DNA of 64,000 bases from Corynebacterium lactis RW2-5 (GTDB lineage: Bacteria; Actinomycetota; Actinomycetes; Mycobacteriales; Mycobacteriaceae). A program made the translations under genes and the position numbers. Under the pieces are notes generated by a model that was given only the letters and a program-made list of their open reading frames with translations, searched no databases and was not told the DNA's origin. Positions 49,462 through 59,255 of the stretch are shown here, in pieces. Location: positions 496,001 to 560,000 of the forward strand of contig NZ_CP006841.1 in the NCBI RefSeq assembly GCF_001274895.1. Reading direction: 5' to 3'. The first letter of the stretch is position 1. The number at the start of each line of letters is the position of its first letter.

Positions 49462-51210
49462 ATGAGTGCAACGCGCGACTATGACGTCATTATCGTCGGC
49501 TCCGGTTTCGGGGGTTCCGTCTCCGCACTGCGCCTGACCGAGAAGGGCTACCGCGTGGCGGTCCTGGAGGCAGGCCGACGCTATGAAGACAAGGACTTCG
49601 CCAAGACCAGCTGGCGCGTCCATAAGTACGTCTGGGCACCGAAGCTGGGCCTGTTCGGCATCCAGCGTATTCACATGCTCAAGGATGTGATGATTCTGGC
49701 GGGTGCCGGCGTCGGCGGAGGCTCTTTGAACTACGCCAATACTCTTTATAAGCCGGGGCCCGAATACTTCCAGCACCGCCAGTGGGCGCACATCACTGAC
49801 TGGGAGTCCGAGCTATCCAGCCACTACGACAACGCATCCCGTATGCTCGGCGTTGTGCCTAATCCTACGACTACGCCTGCCGACGTCGTTATGCGCGAGG
49901 TTGCGGAGGATATGGGTGTCGGAGAATCGTTCCGGACAACACCGGTGGGCGTCTTCTTCGGTGAGAAGACCGGAGGAAAGGGTAAGCCGGGCGAGACCGT
50001 CGCCGACCCCTTCTTTGGAGGCGCCGGCCCGGACCGTACCGCCTGCACCGAATGCGGTGAGTGCATGACGGGTTGCCGTCATAACGCGAAGAACACCCTG
50101 GTCAAGAACTACCTTTACCTGGCAGAGAAGACTGGGGCGAAGGTATTCGACCGCACCACGGTCACGGCACTGCATCCTCGGGCCGATGGCTCTTGGGTTG
50201 TGGACACCGAGCGCACTGGCGCATGGTTTGCAAAGGGGAAGAAACAGTTAACTGCGGACCGCGTCATCGTCGCAGCCGGTGCTTGGGGCACGCAGAATTT
50301 GTTGCACCGGCAGAAGGCCGACGGTCACCTTCCTCTGATTTCGGACTTCCTGGGGCAGCTGACGCGCACCAATTCGGAGGCGATTCTCGGTGCGATGGGT
50401 TCGAAGATTGATCCGGCGAACGACTTCTCCAGCGGTGTCGCGATTACCTCATCATTCTTCCCGGATAAGGACACGCACATCGAGCCCGTTCGTTACGGCA
50501 AGGGTTCCAACGCGATTGCCGCATTGCAGATGATTATGACGGACGGTGACACAGGTGTGCCCCGCTGGCGTCAGGCGGTAAATGCTGCCATCGAACGCCC
50601 GGATTATTTGCTGCGTTTGGTCAACCTGCGCAAATGGTCGCAGCGCACGATCATCTCCCTTGTAATGCAAAATCGCGATAACTCCATCACGACCTACCTG
50701 AAGAAGTTCGGCCCGCTGCGCTTCCTGGTGTCCAAGCAGGGCGAGGGCGAGCCGAACCCGTCGTGGATTCCTGCGGGCAACGAGGCGACTCGTCGTGCTG
50801 CGAAGAAGATGGAACAGCGTGGCACTCACGGTGAGGTGATTGCCGGCGGCACCATCGGCGAGCTGGCGAATATCCCGCTGACCGCGCATTTCATCGGCGG
50901 CGCTACGATCTCGGATTCCCCGGAGCATGGCGTGGTCGACCCCTACCTGCGTGTGTGGGGATATCCGACCTTGTCTATTCACGACGGATCGGCCATGGCG
51001 GCGAACCCCGGAGTGAATCCGTCGCTGTCGATTTCCGCAAACGCGGAGCGCGCGACGTCGCTGTGGCCGAACAAGGGCGAGGAAGACCTGCGACCTGCCC
51101 AGGGGGAGAACTACGTGCGTATCGATCCGATTGCGCCGAACTACCCGGTGGTTCCATCGGATGCCCCGGCAGCCCTGAACCTGGGTATGCCTGCGATTCG
51201 GAAGTCTTGA
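49462..51210 (+). CDS. GMC oxidoreductase (ChoD-like)
   Basis: An FAD-dependent alcohol or sterol oxidase-like enzyme of 582 residues with the dinucleotide fold [17 protein letters not shown] near the N-terminus, [14 protein letters not shown], and the C-terminal family segment with [19 protein letters not shown] Cys cluster [18 protein letters not shown] (near residue 195) resembles an iron-sulfur or zinc knuckle and occurs in the ChoD subgroup. Rv3409c (choD) lies in the same place beside guaB3 in M. tuberculosis. Its substrate is unproven. No Shine-Dalgarno; the start follows the terminator-like hairpin directly. Confidence 0.88.
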   Translation: MSATRDYDVIIVGSGFGGSVSALRLTEKGYRVAVLEAGRRYEDKDFAKTSWRVHKYVWAPKLGLFGIQRIHMLKDVMILAGAGVGGGSLNYANTLYKPGPEYFQHRQWAHITDWESELSSHYDNASRMLGVVPNPTTTPADVVMREVAEDMGVGESFRTTPVGVFFGEKTGGKGKPGETVADPFFGGAGPDRTACTECGECMTGCRHNAKNTLVKNYLYLAEKTGAKVFDRTTVTALHPRADGSWVVDTERTGAWFAKGKKQLTADRVIVAAGAWGTQNLLHRQKADGHLPLISDFLGQLTRTNSEAILGAMGSKIDPANDFSSGVAITSSFFPDKDTHIEPVRYGKGSNAIAALQMIMTDGDTGVPRWRQAVNAAIERPDYLLRLVNLRKWSQRTIISLVMQNRDNSITTYLKKFGPLRFLVSKQGEGEPNPSWIPAGNEATRRAAKKMEQRGTHGEVIAGGTIGELANIPLTAHFIGGATISDSPEHGVVDPYLRVWGYPTLSIHDGSAMAANPGVNPSLSISANAERATSLWPNKGEEDLRPAQGENYVRIDPIAPNYPVVPSDAPAALNLGMPAIRKS

Positions 51211-51223
51211 TAAGCTAAGGATC

Positions 51224-52792
51224 GTGTCTGATCAGGTGACTAAGCCCGTCCTCGTCGTTGACTTCGGTGCGCAGTACGCACAGCTCATCGCGCGACGAGT
51301 GCGCGAGGCAAACATTTATTCCGAAGTGGTCCCGCACGATGCGTCGGCCGAAGAAATCAAGGCGAAGAACCCGGCGGCCCTGGTGCTGTCGGGCGGCCCG
51401 TCGAGTGTATATGAGGACGGTGCGCCGAAGCTCAACCGCGAGTGGCTTGAGCTGGGCATCCCCGTGTTCGGTATCTGCTACGGCTTCCAGGCTATGACGG
51501 AGGCCCTCGGTGGTACCATCGCTGCGACCGGTGACCGCGAGTACGGCCGCACTCAGCTGTCCGTGGTTGGCGGTATTGCGCACGCGCATGCACCGGAGTC
51601 GCATGAGGTCTGGATGAGCCATGGTGACGCGGTTTCCAAGGCCCCGGAGGGCTTCACCGTTACCGCAACCACCAAGGGCGCTCCCGTCGCAGCCTTCGAG
51701 AACCTGGACAAGCGCATGGCTGGCGTCCAGTACCACCCGGAGGTTAACCACTCTCCGTACGGCCAGGGCGTTTTGGAGAAATTCCTTACCGAGATCGCGG
51801 GACTGAAGGCCGACTGGACCGCAGCGAACATCGCGGACGAGTTGGTAGAGAAGGTCCGCACCCAGGTCGGAGAGGACGGCCGCGCCATCTGTGGTCTGTC
51901 CGGCGGTGTTGATTCCGCAGTGGCAGCAGCTATCGTGCAGCGCGCCATTGGCGACCGCCTGACTTGTGTCTTCGTCGATCACGGCCTGCTGCGCCAGGGA
52001 GAGCGCGAGCAGGTGGAGAAAGACTTCGTCGCCGCCACCGGCGCGAAGCTGATTACCGTCGATGACCGCAAGGTATTCCTCGATGCCCTCGACGGCATCA
52101 CTGACCCAGAGACCAAGCGCAAGACCATCGGCCGTGAGTTCATCCGCTCCTTCGAGCGTGCCGTGGCTCAGGCTCTCGACGGTGCTCCGGAGGGCGAGAC
52201 TGTGGACTTCCTGGTCCAGGGCACCCTCTACCCGGACGTGGTCGAATCCGGCGGCGGCTCCGGCACCGCGAATATCAAGAGCCACCACAACGTCGGCGGC
52301 CTACCGGACGATGTCGAATTCACTCTCGTTGAGCCCCTGCGCCTGCTGTTCAAGGACGAGGTTCGTGCCGTCGGCCGCGAGCTGGGTCTGCCGGAGGAAA
52401 TCGTCGGCCGTCAGCCCTTCCCGGGCCCGGGTCTGGGCATCCGCATCATCGGCGCCGTCAACGAGGAGCGCCTGGATACCCTCCGCCGCGCCGATGCCAT
52501 CGCCCGCGAGGAAATGACCGCCGCCGGCATGGACAAGGTCGTCTGGCAGTGCCCGGTCGTTCTGCTTGCCGACGTCCGCTCGGTCGGCGTCCAGGGGGAT
52601 GGCCGCACCTATGGTCACCCAATCGTGCTGCGCCCGGTGTCCTCCGAGGACGCGATGACCGCGGACTGGACCCGCGTTCCCTACGAGACCCTGGAGAAGA
52701 TCTCGACCCGCATCACCAACGAGGTTCCCGAGGTCAACCGAGTTGTCCTCGACGTCACCTCGAAGCCGCCGGGAACCATTGAGTGGGAGTAA
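51224..52792 (+). CDS. guaA: GMP synthase (glutamine-hydrolysing)
   Basis: Makes GMP from XMP, glutamine and ATP. The 522-residue product has an N-terminal class I amidotransferase domain with Cys85 (GICYGFQ), a later conserved His and Glu, the ATP-pyrophosphatase P-loop [13 protein letters not shown], and the dimerisation domain ending in [13 protein letters not shown] start is used. The gene is 13 bp after the GMC oxidoreductase. Confidence 0.96.
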   Translation: MSDQVTKPVLVVDFGAQYAQLIARRVREANIYSEVVPHDASAEEIKAKNPAALVLSGGPSSVYEDGAPKLNREWLELGIPVFGICYGFQAMTEALGGTIAATGDREYGRTQLSVVGGIAHAHAPESHEVWMSHGDAVSKAPEGFTVTATTKGAPVAAFENLDKRMAGVQYHPEVNHSPYGQGVLEKFLTEIAGLKADWTAANIADELVEKVRTQVGEDGRAICGLSGGVDSAVAAAIVQRAIGDRLTCVFVDHGLLRQGEREQVEKDFVAATGAKLITVDDRKVFLDALDGITDPETKRKTIGREFIRSFERAVAQALDGAPEGETVDFLVQGTLYPDVVESGGGSGTANIKSHHNVGGLPDDVEFTLVEPLRLLFKDEVRAVGRELGLPEEIVGRQPFPGPGLGIRIIGAVNEERLDTLRRADAIAREEMTAAGMDKVVWQCPVVLLADVRSVGVQGDGRTYGHPIVLRPVSSEDAMTADWTRVPYETLEKISTRITNEVPEVNRVVLDVTSKPPGTIEWE

Positions 52793-52821
52793 GGTTTAGC
52801 CTCTAGTTTTTTGGAGGTTTA

Positions 52822-52866
52822 GGCCGCGTCTGTGAGCTCGACTAGCTTGCGGGCGCGGCCCTTTTT
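52822..52866 (+). terminator. Terminator after guaA
   Basis: GGCCGCG (52822-52828) pairs with CGCGGCC (52854-52860), and CTTTTT follows. Confidence 0.75.
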
Positions 52867-52893
52867 CCATTTTGGCGGCTACAGTGGTGTGGT

Positions 52894-53205
52894 ATGAGCA
52901 TTGTAAAGATTAACGCCATCACTGTTCCTGAAGGTTCCGGCGAAGAACTAGAGCGTCGCTTCGCGGGCAACGCCTCCAAGATTTCGCAGGTACCGGGCTT
53001 CGTCGGTTTCCAGCTGCTGCGCCCGACTGCCGGGGAGAGTCGCTACTTCGTATTTACTGAGTGGGAGAGCGAAGAGGCCTACGACGCCTGGCGCAACGGC
53101 CATGCTTTCAAGAAGTCGCACGAGGGCGAGCGGAAGGCGCCGGTGTCGACGGGCGCTGAGCTGCTGGAATTCGACGTTGTGCTGGATGTGAAGGCACAAG
53201 CGTAA
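52894..53205 (+). CDS. mhuD: MhuD-type haem-degrading monooxygenase
   Basis: A 103-residue antibiotic-biosynthesis-monooxygenase-fold protein that matches my recollection of M. tuberculosis MhuD over nearly its whole length: VKINAI at the start (Asn7), SQVPGFVGFQLLRP, YFVFTEWES, AYDAWRNG (Trp66) and GAELLEFDVVLDV at the end. The haem-ligating His of MhuD aligns best with His76 here, allowing a one-residue insertion. The enzyme opens haem to mycobilin-type products and frees iron. It has its own terminators on both sides, so it is monocistronic. Whether the product is mycobilin or another isomer cannot be seen. Confidence 0.8.
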   Translation: MSIVKINAITVPEGSGEELERRFAGNASKISQVPGFVGFQLLRPTAGESRYFVFTEWESEEAYDAWRNGHAFKKSHEGERKAPVSTGAELLEFDVVLDVKAQA

Positions 53206-53239
53206 AAGGGGGCTTGGGAGTTTTCTTTCGCTAGCTGGC

Positions 53240-53268
53240 GGCGCCGCGCACTGTGGCGCCGTATTTTT
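53240..53268 (+). terminator. Terminator after mhuD-like gene
   Basis: GGCGCC (53240-53245) pairs with GGCGCC (53255-53260), followed by a run of six T. The LexA box of the next operon starts 12 bp later. Confidence 0.7.
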
Positions 53269-53279
53269 TGAGCTTTAGT

Positions 53280-53295
53280 TAGAACGTGTGTTCTA
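53280..53295 (+). promoter_or_regulatory. LexA (SOS) box of imuA'-imuB
   Basis: TAGAAC-GTGT-GTTCTA is a perfect inverted repeat of the actinobacterial SOS-box type (consensus TCGAAC-N4-GTTCGA). TAGAAT at 53298-53303 is a likely -10, so LexA would cover the promoter. Confidence 0.85.
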
Positions 53296-53362
53296 TGTAG
53301 AATTGTTTGGAGTCCGAGTATGGGGAAAGAATGTTCGATATTGCTGGAAGGGAGGAATTGTG

Positions 53363-54082
53363 GTGGTGCTGCGAAGTGGAGCGTCTCGTGCGCAGACAAT
53401 TGCGGAGCTGCGTTCGGGAATTGCGGCGCTGTCGGGACTTCCAGGAGCGGATGCGTTCGTAGGGGGCTGGGGCGGCTCTCCTGAGGGGGAAGCTTTGCCG
53501 GTACCAAAAGCCCTGCGGCAGGTTTTGGGCGGCGTGGTGCGTCGGGGTGCGGTAAGTGCCATAGATCGTCCCGGTGCTGTGCTGTCTGCGTTGGTGGCTG
53601 AAACCACTCGTGTTGGCTATGTGGCCGTCGTGGGCGTTTCAGAGCTGGGGTTGCTGTCCGTTGTGGAGCAGGGGGGAGATTTGTCTCGGATCATGTGTGT
53701 CCCGGACCCGGGTGTACAGCCGTTTGAAGTGCTGGGGCTTCTGGCTGAAGGCGTTGATTTACTGGTGGTGTCGCTGCCAAAGGCCCCGGCGCCATCGCAG
53801 GCTCGGCCGCTGCAGGCGCGGCTGCGTAAATTCTCTACGGCCCTTATTTCCATCGGAGGCAGCTGGCCGGGGGAAAACACAAAAATTAGCAGCAGCGTGG
53901 AAGGCGTGGTTGGGTTATGCGCTGGGGGCGGCCGGATTCGTTCGGTGTCATACAGTGTCGTAGTCTCGGGCACTCGCTTCCCCCGGCGGCATATGTCGTG
54001 GAGGGTCGGAGATCGTGGGCCATTGGAATCGGCGCGAAACGTTGTGTCTTTCCCCTGGCCGGTGCAGGAGGTTGGCGCATGA
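53363..54082 (+). CDS. imuA': ImuA' mutasome protein
   Basis: The product (240 residues from GTG 53363) is a RecA-related accessory protein of the mycobacterial-type mutasome, which works with ImuB and DnaE2 in translesion synthesis. Pattern: QTIAELRSGIAALSGL at the start, then alternating strands and helices without an intact Walker A. The start could be GTG 53360, 53363 or 53366; GGAGGA upstream favours 53363, and the longer open frame from 53288 runs through the promoter. ATGA overlap with imuB indicates coupling. A LexA box controls the pair. Confidence 0.85.
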   Translation: MVLRSGASRAQTIAELRSGIAALSGLPGADAFVGGWGGSPEGEALPVPKALRQVLGGVVRRGAVSAIDRPGAVLSALVAETTRVGYVAVVGVSELGLLSVVEQGGDLSRIMCVPDPGVQPFEVLGLLAEGVDLLVVSLPKAPAPSQARPLQARLRKFSTALISIGGSWPGENTKISSSVEGVVGLCAGGGRIRSVSYSVVVSGTRFPRRHMSWRVGDRGPLESARNVVSFPWPVQEVGA

Positions 54083-55653
54083 GCCGGGTTTTTGCCCTTT
54101 GGCTGCCGGATTGGCCAGTGCAGGCGGCCCGGCTGGCGGGAGTATTGGATTCGCAGCCGACGGCACCGGTCGCGCTGTGCCTACAGGGTGAAATTAGCGT
54201 TTGTTCTCCGGCGGCTCGTAGAGCAGGGGTGCGCCGAGGTCAGAGTCGTCGGCAAGCACAGGCGCTGTGCCCGGGGCTGGGGCTCGCGGAGGCGGATGAG
54301 GGGAGGGACTCGGCCGAGTTCGAGCCTGTGGTTCAGCGGCTTGAGGCGATAGCGGCGGGCGTGGAGGCGTTGCGCCCGGGCCTAGCAGTCGTGGCGGGTG
54401 GGGGAGTGGCACGGTACTACGGTGGGGAGGATATCGCGCTGGAAAAGCTGGTAGACGCCGCGGCGGTGCCTGGCGTGGACTGTATGGTCGGGGCTGCGGA
54501 CGATATCGTCACGGCGATTTTGGCTGCTCGCCGCGGGATTCTGGTCCCGGAGGGGGCGAGCGCCGGGTTCCGGGCAGGAGTGTCCCTTGCGGAACTGTGT
54601 GCGGAGACTTCGCTCGGCCTTCCGGAGGAATTGGCGGCCGCATGGTCGGAGCTGGGTTTGCGCACTCTGGGAGATGTGGCGGCTGTGCCGAAAAGGGCCG
54701 TCGCTAATCGTTTCGGAGCGCGCGGTGCTCGCTGGCATGATGTGGCGGTCCGAGGAGAAGCCCGTCTGGTTGCGCCGCGGTCTTTGCCCGCAGATCTAGC
54801 AGTGGTGCACGGAGCGTGGGAGTCTCCGTTGCAGCGGGTGGATGAGGCCTCGTTCGTGGCAAGGTCGCTTGCTGTCCGGTTGCACGATGTTCTGGCTGAG
54901 CACGGTTTTTCCTGCTATCGGTTGCTCATTGAGGCGCAGTTTGATGACAGCACGCAAGTGAGGCGGGTGTGGCGTTGCGCGGAGCCTCTATCTGAACGTG
55001 CCACGGCCGACCGGGTGCGCTGGCAGCTGGACGGGTGGCTCAACACAAGGGCGGCATCGGAGGAGGCCGAGGGACGGGGGATCGTCGAGCTGCGTCTGGA
55101 GCCGATGGATGTCGTTACCGCAGGGCTCGTTCGCCAGGACTTGTGGCGCGGAGGCGATGCCGCGGCGGCTCGTGCGCGGCGGTCTGCCGAGAGGGTGCAG
55201 GGCCTATTGGGTACGGACGCTGTCAGTAGGCCAGTACTGCGAGGAGGCCGGGGCCCCGGTGAGCGAATTGAGTATCTCACCTTCGGGGAAAGCCGAGAGC
55301 CCCGGGGCGGGTGCGCTGAGAGTGCTTGGCTGGGTGCCATCCCCGCGCCTAATCCCAGCGTGGTAGGAGCGGGGGCGGACGTGCAGTTGTGTGACTGCCG
55401 TGGAGATCCCGTAGGAGTGACAGGGCGTGCGACGGTGACGTCTGCGCCGAGAACTCTGCATGTGGAGGGAACCGAGTATCACGTCGAATCGTGGGCCGGG
55501 CCATGGCCTATCGACGAACGGTGGTGGGCGCCGGACGAAGCGCGCCGGGCGGCGAGAATCCAGGTGCAGGCGGTCGCCCCGAACGGCGATGTCCGGGCGA
55601 TGCTGCTAATCGGGCGCAGAGGCTTGTGGAGCGTGGAGGGCATCTACGATTGA
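54079..55653 (+). CDS. imuB: ImuB, Y-family-polymerase-like mutasome hub
   Basis: A 524-residue Y-family-polymerase-like protein starting MSRVFALWLPDWPVQAARLAG. In known ImuB proteins the acidic catalytic residues are lost and the protein acts as an adaptor joining the beta clamp, ImuA' and DnaE2; the N-terminal pattern here fits that group. The start ATG overlaps the imuA' stop, and an upstream open frame inside imuA' is a shadow. A beta-clamp motif could lie in the middle third but was not certain by eye. Confidence 0.88.
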   Translation: MSRVFALWLPDWPVQAARLAGVLDSQPTAPVALCLQGEISVCSPAARRAGVRRGQSRRQAQALCPGLGLAEADEGRDSAEFEPVVQRLEAIAAGVEALRPGLAVVAGGGVARYYGGEDIALEKLVDAAAVPGVDCMVGAADDIVTAILAARRGILVPEGASAGFRAGVSLAELCAETSLGLPEELAAAWSELGLRTLGDVAAVPKRAVANRFGARGARWHDVAVRGEARLVAPRSLPADLAVVHGAWESPLQRVDEASFVARSLAVRLHDVLAEHGFSCYRLLIEAQFDDSTQVRRVWRCAEPLSERATADRVRWQLDGWLNTRAASEEAEGRGIVELRLEPMDVVTAGLVRQDLWRGGDAAAARARRSAERVQGLLGTDAVSRPVLRGGRGPGERIEYLTFGESREPRGGCAESAWLGAIPAPNPSVVGAGADVQLCDCRGDPVGVTGRATVTSAPRTLHVEGTEYHVESWAGPWPIDERWWAPDEARRAARIQVQAVAPNGDVRAMLLIGRRGLWSVEGIYD

Positions 55654-55691
55654 CCCCCTTAGGCACGGCCCCTCCGGGGCGGGGTGCAGTA

Positions 55692-56348
55692 CTACTTCGC
55701 CTCGAAGTCGATAACCAGCCGCGTGGGGTTGGACAGGGTGAAAACCTTGTAGCGCAGCTTCTCGCCCTTCATTCCAACGACGTACTGGCTCTGCCCCTCG
55801 AAAGTTCCGGCTCCGACAACTTCGTTGACTCCCGAAGTCTTTTCAGGGCGGACCGGGCCGGATGGGTAGTCAGTCTTTTCGAAGTCGAATGGGTAGCCGA
55901 TGCCACGGAGGTCAACCGAGAGCTTCGGGCTGCCGTCGACCGAGATGGGTTTGCCCGACGCCTGCTGTGCCGGAATGTCCTCGTAGCGGATGAAATAGCC
56001 CGGTTTGCCCTCGCCTCCGAACTCGAAGACTATGCGGTCGTAGCCATCGTGAGATCCGATTCGGACATCCTCAATCGAGAGGTAGGAAGCGTCCGCCTGC
56101 GCAGCTTCGGCAGGGCCAAAGGAGAAATCACCGCCCGGCGCCGGATCGGTGTCGAGGGTGGCTTTCTCGGTCTTCTGATTCTTGGCATCGCCTGGAGCTG
56201 CGGAGGAGGAATCCGTCTTCATGGACACCGCCGCGGCCGTATCTTGCGTCTCTGAATCGCGAGCGCAGGATGCGAGGGAAAGGCCCATCGCAAGGCACAG
56301 GGAAGCCGCGAGTCCCGCGCGGACACGAGAGTTGCGGAGCGTGTGCAT
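55692..56348 (-). CDS. Lipoprotein with AMIN-like domain
   Basis: The 218-residue product from ATG 56348 has a signal peptide and lipobox LASC (Cys28), then a Ser/Ala/Asp-rich linker (30-80) and an AMIN-like domain (about 85-218) with GYDRIVFEFGG at its start and TRLVIDF at its end. Such domains bind cell-wall glycans in actinobacterial secreted proteins. I prefer ATG 56348 because AGGAG lies 7 nt upstream; in-frame starts at 56354 and 56390 are less well placed. It is convergent with imuB and divergent from the Suc/Fer-like gene. Confidence 0.85.
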   Translation of the reverse strand: MHTLRNSRVRAGLAASLCLAMGLSLASCARDSETQDTAAAVSMKTDSSSAAPGDAKNQKTEKATLDTDPAPGGDFSFGPAEAAQADASYLSIEDVRIGSHDGYDRIVFEFGGEGKPGYFIRYEDIPAQQASGKPISVDGSPKLSVDLRGIGYPFDFEKTDYPSGPVRPEKTSGVNEVVGAGTFEGQSQYVVGMKGEKLRYKVFTLSNPTRLVIDFEAK

Positions 56349-56435
56349 AGTCATACTCCTGACGGTATGTGTGACTGGTGGGAATATCAATTAGTTGTGT
56401 TACTAAAAAGCCAGTTCACTAAGAGTTGTTGTGAA

Positions 56436-56451
56436 ACTGTTGCTAAACAGT
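56436..56451. promoter_or_regulatory. Inverted repeat in the divergent promoter region
   Basis: ACTGTT-GCTA-AACAGT is a perfect inverted repeat between the lipoprotein gene (minus) and the Suc/Fer-like gene (plus), in AT-richer DNA. It may be an operator for either gene; the regulator is unknown. Confidence 0.4.
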
Positions 56452-56538
56452 GACCAAATAATCGCGCTTAACCCGAAAGAAACTTCAGTATTTCGCAGTG
56501 AGTGCGCAAAGCTCGGCCGACAGATTAACCTGGAAGCC

Positions 56539-57471
56539 ATGACCCAGCAGGCCAAAGATGCAGCCAAACTAGATACCGTGTGCTCCGCGCAGTTCGACGA
56601 GCCGCTACCGGGAACTGCGAAACCGGGCAAGCTCTTTATCGCTCTGGAGCACCAGTTGGGTTGGTCTCGTGACATCCTCGACGGCGGGGTGTGGGGTGAC
56701 GAGATCACAGGGCGAGTCAAGCATTGGCTGGCCGAGCGGGGAGCCGTGATGCAGCTGATCCGTAAGCCCGGGCGCCTGGGGCAGCAGCCCTGCGATGGGA
56801 TCAACGTCTATATCTCGCACTGCGATCCGAGCGTCGGAGAAGGGGTATTTCTTGAGCATCGCTTAATCGCCGATGTTGAGGTACTGCTAGAACTCGATGT
56901 GCAGCTGGGGATCCCCACCGAAGGGGCAACCCGCGTCGATCATCCCCTCTACCTGGTGTGCACACACGGCAAGCGCGATCGTTGCTGCGCGGTGAAAGGG
57001 CGCCCGGTCGCGGCGGCTATGCATAATCTTTTCCCGGAGATGGTCTGGGAGACTTCTCACTCTAAGGGGCATCGTTTCGCTCCTGCTATGGTGCTGCTGC
57101 CGTGGAATTACTGCTACGGCCGCATCAGCGCGGTAGAGACGAAGGCCGTCATCGAGGAAGCTCAACGCGGAATCATCCACGCCGAAGGATGTAGAGGGAG
57201 GGGAATCTACCCTGCTGCGGCTCAGGTGGCCGAGTTGGCAGTGCGTCGTGAAGTGAACTCTTGGGGAGCAGACGACATCGCGCGGGTAGAGCTCAGTGAT
57301 GACAACGCGTGCGCCGTAGTCACGCTTGCCGACGGGCCGGTCGCAGGCGGTGCGGAGGCAGAATACGAAGTGGCCCTGGAGCGAATCGTCACGCAAGGAG
57401 TGGTGTCCTCGTGCGGCGATGCTCCAGGGCCAAAGAAGGGCTGGGCTGCCGTGGAAGTACGGCGGCTCTAG
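56539..57471 (+). CDS. Sucrase/ferredoxin-like family protein
   Basis: About 310 residues from ATG 56539. The Suc/Fer-like pattern is clear: LFIALEHQLGWSRD near the N-terminus, CTHGKRDRCCAVKGRPVA in the middle (Cys pair of the thioredoxin-like ferredoxin fold) and SHSKGHRFAPAM soon after. An in-frame GTG at 56431 would add 36 residues, but that stretch has AT-rich codons unlike the rest and contains the inverted repeat, so I exclude it. The family's role in actinobacteria is unknown; an iron-sulfur cluster is likely. Confidence 0.85.
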   Translation: MTQQAKDAAKLDTVCSAQFDEPLPGTAKPGKLFIALEHQLGWSRDILDGGVWGDEITGRVKHWLAERGAVMQLIRKPGRLGQQPCDGINVYISHCDPSVGEGVFLEHRLIADVEVLLELDVQLGIPTEGATRVDHPLYLVCTHGKRDRCCAVKGRPVAAAMHNLFPEMVWETSHSKGHRFAPAMVLLPWNYCYGRISAVETKAVIEEAQRGIIHAEGCRGRGIYPAAAQVAELAVRREVNSWGADDIARVELSDDNACAVVTLADGPVAGGAEAEYEVALERIVTQGVVSSCGDAPGPKKGWAAVEVRRL

Positions 57472-57485
57472 CGGCTCTAGCGGCT

Positions 57486-58187
57486 TTAGCGGCGCATAAT
57501 CTTCTTCGCCAGCCAGTTGCCGAATAGCTGGGCGACCTGAACAATCAGAATGATGACCAGCGTGGTCACCAGGGTCACGTTCCAGTCGAAGGCCTGGTAG
57601 CCGTAGGTGATGGCGAAGTTACCCAGTCCGCCGCCGCCGATGTAGCCGGCCATCGCGGACATATCGACGACCGCGATGAAGGCGAAGGTGTAGCCGAGGA
57701 CCAGCGGTCCAAGGGCCTCCGGGATGATGACGGTGCGGATGATTCGCCACGGGCCCGCGCCCATCGCGCGCGCCGCCTCGAGGACGCCGGGGTCGATGGA
57801 CATGAGGTTCTGCTCGACCAGGCGAGCAATGGCGAAGGTCGCGGCGATCGACATGACGAACACGGCCGCCTCGGTGCCGATGGTCGTGCCGACCACGCTC
57901 TTGGTCAGCGGGCCGATGGCTGTGACCAGGATGATGAACGGAATCGGGCGGACGAAGTTAATGAAAACGTTGAGCACCTGGTACAGCGGCTTGCTGCGCA
58001 GCACGCCGCCGTCGCGGGTGGTGTAGAGCAGCACGCCGATGGCGAGGCCGGCCAGACCACCGATAATCATGGCGATGCACACCATGTACAGCGTCTGCCC
58101 GAAGGCCTCGCCAAGCATCGGGCCGAGGCCTTCCCAGTTGGTGTTCTTGCCGCTGACGGAGGGCAGGGAGTTTAGAAAGTCGATCAT
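57486..58187 (-). CDS. metI: Methionine ABC transporter permease MetI
   Basis: A 233-residue permease with five or six membrane segments and the EAA-like loop AARAMGAGPWRIIRTVIIPEA, typical of MetI. It works with the MetN ATPase and the MetQ binding protein to import methionine. The ATG overlaps the metN stop (ATGA), and it is the last gene of metQ-metN-metI. Confidence 0.94.
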   Translation of the reverse strand: MIDFLNSLPSVSGKNTNWEGLGPMLGEAFGQTLYMVCIAMIIGGLAGLAIGVLLYTTRDGGVLRSKPLYQVLNVFINFVRPIPFIILVTAIGPLTKSVVGTTIGTEAAVFVMSIAATFAIARLVEQNLMSIDPGVLEAARAMGAGPWRIIRTVIIPEALGPLVLGYTFAFIAVVDMSAMAGYIGGGGLGNFAITYGYQAFDWNVTLVTTLVIILIVQVAQLFGNWLAKKIMRR

Positions 58188-59212
58188 GATTCAAGCTCCT
58201 CTACCTGGGTTAGTTGGGCAATGGCGGCTACGGCGGCCTCCGTATCGGTGACATCGGCTCCCGCTGCAGGCGTGAGTCGGAGGGTCAGGCGACCATAGGA
58301 CTTCGCCTGAACGTTGGACACAGCGCCGTGCGCAATCGTGGCGGTTGCGCCATGGGATGCCGCCGCCTGTGACAGCGCAGAAATGTCCACGCCATCGTTG
58401 ATGGTGATCGTGATCAGGCGGCCTCCGGCGCTCTGTACCGACTCGCGCTCACGGCCAATGGGCATGTCCCGCAGCGCCGTAGTGGCGAAGCGGCGCCCCA
58501 CCTCGGTAGCGGGGTTGGAGAAGACCTCGTGAACGTAGCCGGTTTCCACGATGTTGCCCAGCTCCATGATGGCCATGCGGTCCGCGATGCCGCGGACGAC
58601 CGACATATCGTGGGTAATCAGGACGATGGTGACACCCATCTCGCGGTTAATCCGGCGGAGAAGCCCGAGCACATCCGCCGTCGTCTCTGGGTCGAGGGCG
58701 GAGGTGGCTTCGTCGGCAAGCAGAAGGGTGGGCTCGGTGGCGAGCGCACGGGCGATGCCGACGCGCTGCTTCTGGCCGCCCGAGAGCTGCTCGGGGTAGG
58801 ACTCGGCCTTATCGCCCAGGCCGACGAACTCGAGGAGTTCCTGGGCGCGGGCGCGGCGCTTGGCCTTCGGCATGCCCGCGAGTTCCAGCGGGTACTCCAC
58901 GTTCTTAATCGCATTGCGCGAGGTGAACAGGTTGAAGTGCTGGAAAATCATGCCGATATTGCGGCGCAAGCCCCGCAGTTGGCGCTCGGACATGCCGGCG
59001 ATGTCGGTTCCGTCGAGTAGAACCTGGCCGGAGGTGGGCTTTTCCAGGCCGTTAATCATGCGGATCAGCGTTGACTTTCCGGCGCCGGAGTAGCCGATGA
59101 CGCCGAGGATTTCGCCCGGCTCCACCGTCAGGTTGATATCGGTGAGCGCGGTGACGTCACCGAATTTCTTGTTTAGCTCGCGGAATTCGAGCTTCGTTCC
59201 CTTGTTGGTCAC
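58184..59212 (-). CDS. metN: Methionine ABC transporter ATPase MetN
   Basis: The 342-residue ATPase has Walker A GYSGAGKST, signature LSGGQKQR, Walker B LLLADEAT and a C-terminal NIL (ACT-like) domain (about 260-342) where methionine binds to inhibit transport. A GTG start is used, 43 bp after metQ. It overlaps metI by four bases. Confidence 0.95.
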   Translation of the reverse strand: MTNKGTKLEFRELNKKFGDVTALTDINLTVEPGEILGVIGYSGAGKSTLIRMINGLEKPTSGQVLLDGTDIAGMSERQLRGLRRNIGMIFQHFNLFTSRNAIKNVEYPLELAGMPKAKRRARAQELLEFVGLGDKAESYPEQLSGGQKQRVGIARALATEPTLLLADEATSALDPETTADVLGLLRRINREMGVTIVLITHDMSVVRGIADRMAIMELGNIVETGYVHEVFSNPATEVGRRFATTALRDMPIGRERESVQSAGGRLITITINDGVDISALSQAAASHGATATIAHGAVSNVQAKSYGRLTLRLTPAAGADVTDTEAAVAAIAQLTQVEELES

Positions 59213-59255
59213 GAGTGAATCATTGCCCCTATGGGTTGGCCCCTAGATTGTGGTG

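Noticed and set aside
56431..56538. Longer start for the Suc/Fer-like gene
   Set aside because: The 36 extra codons are AT-rich, unlike the gene, and include a perfect inverted repeat better read as regulatory DNA.
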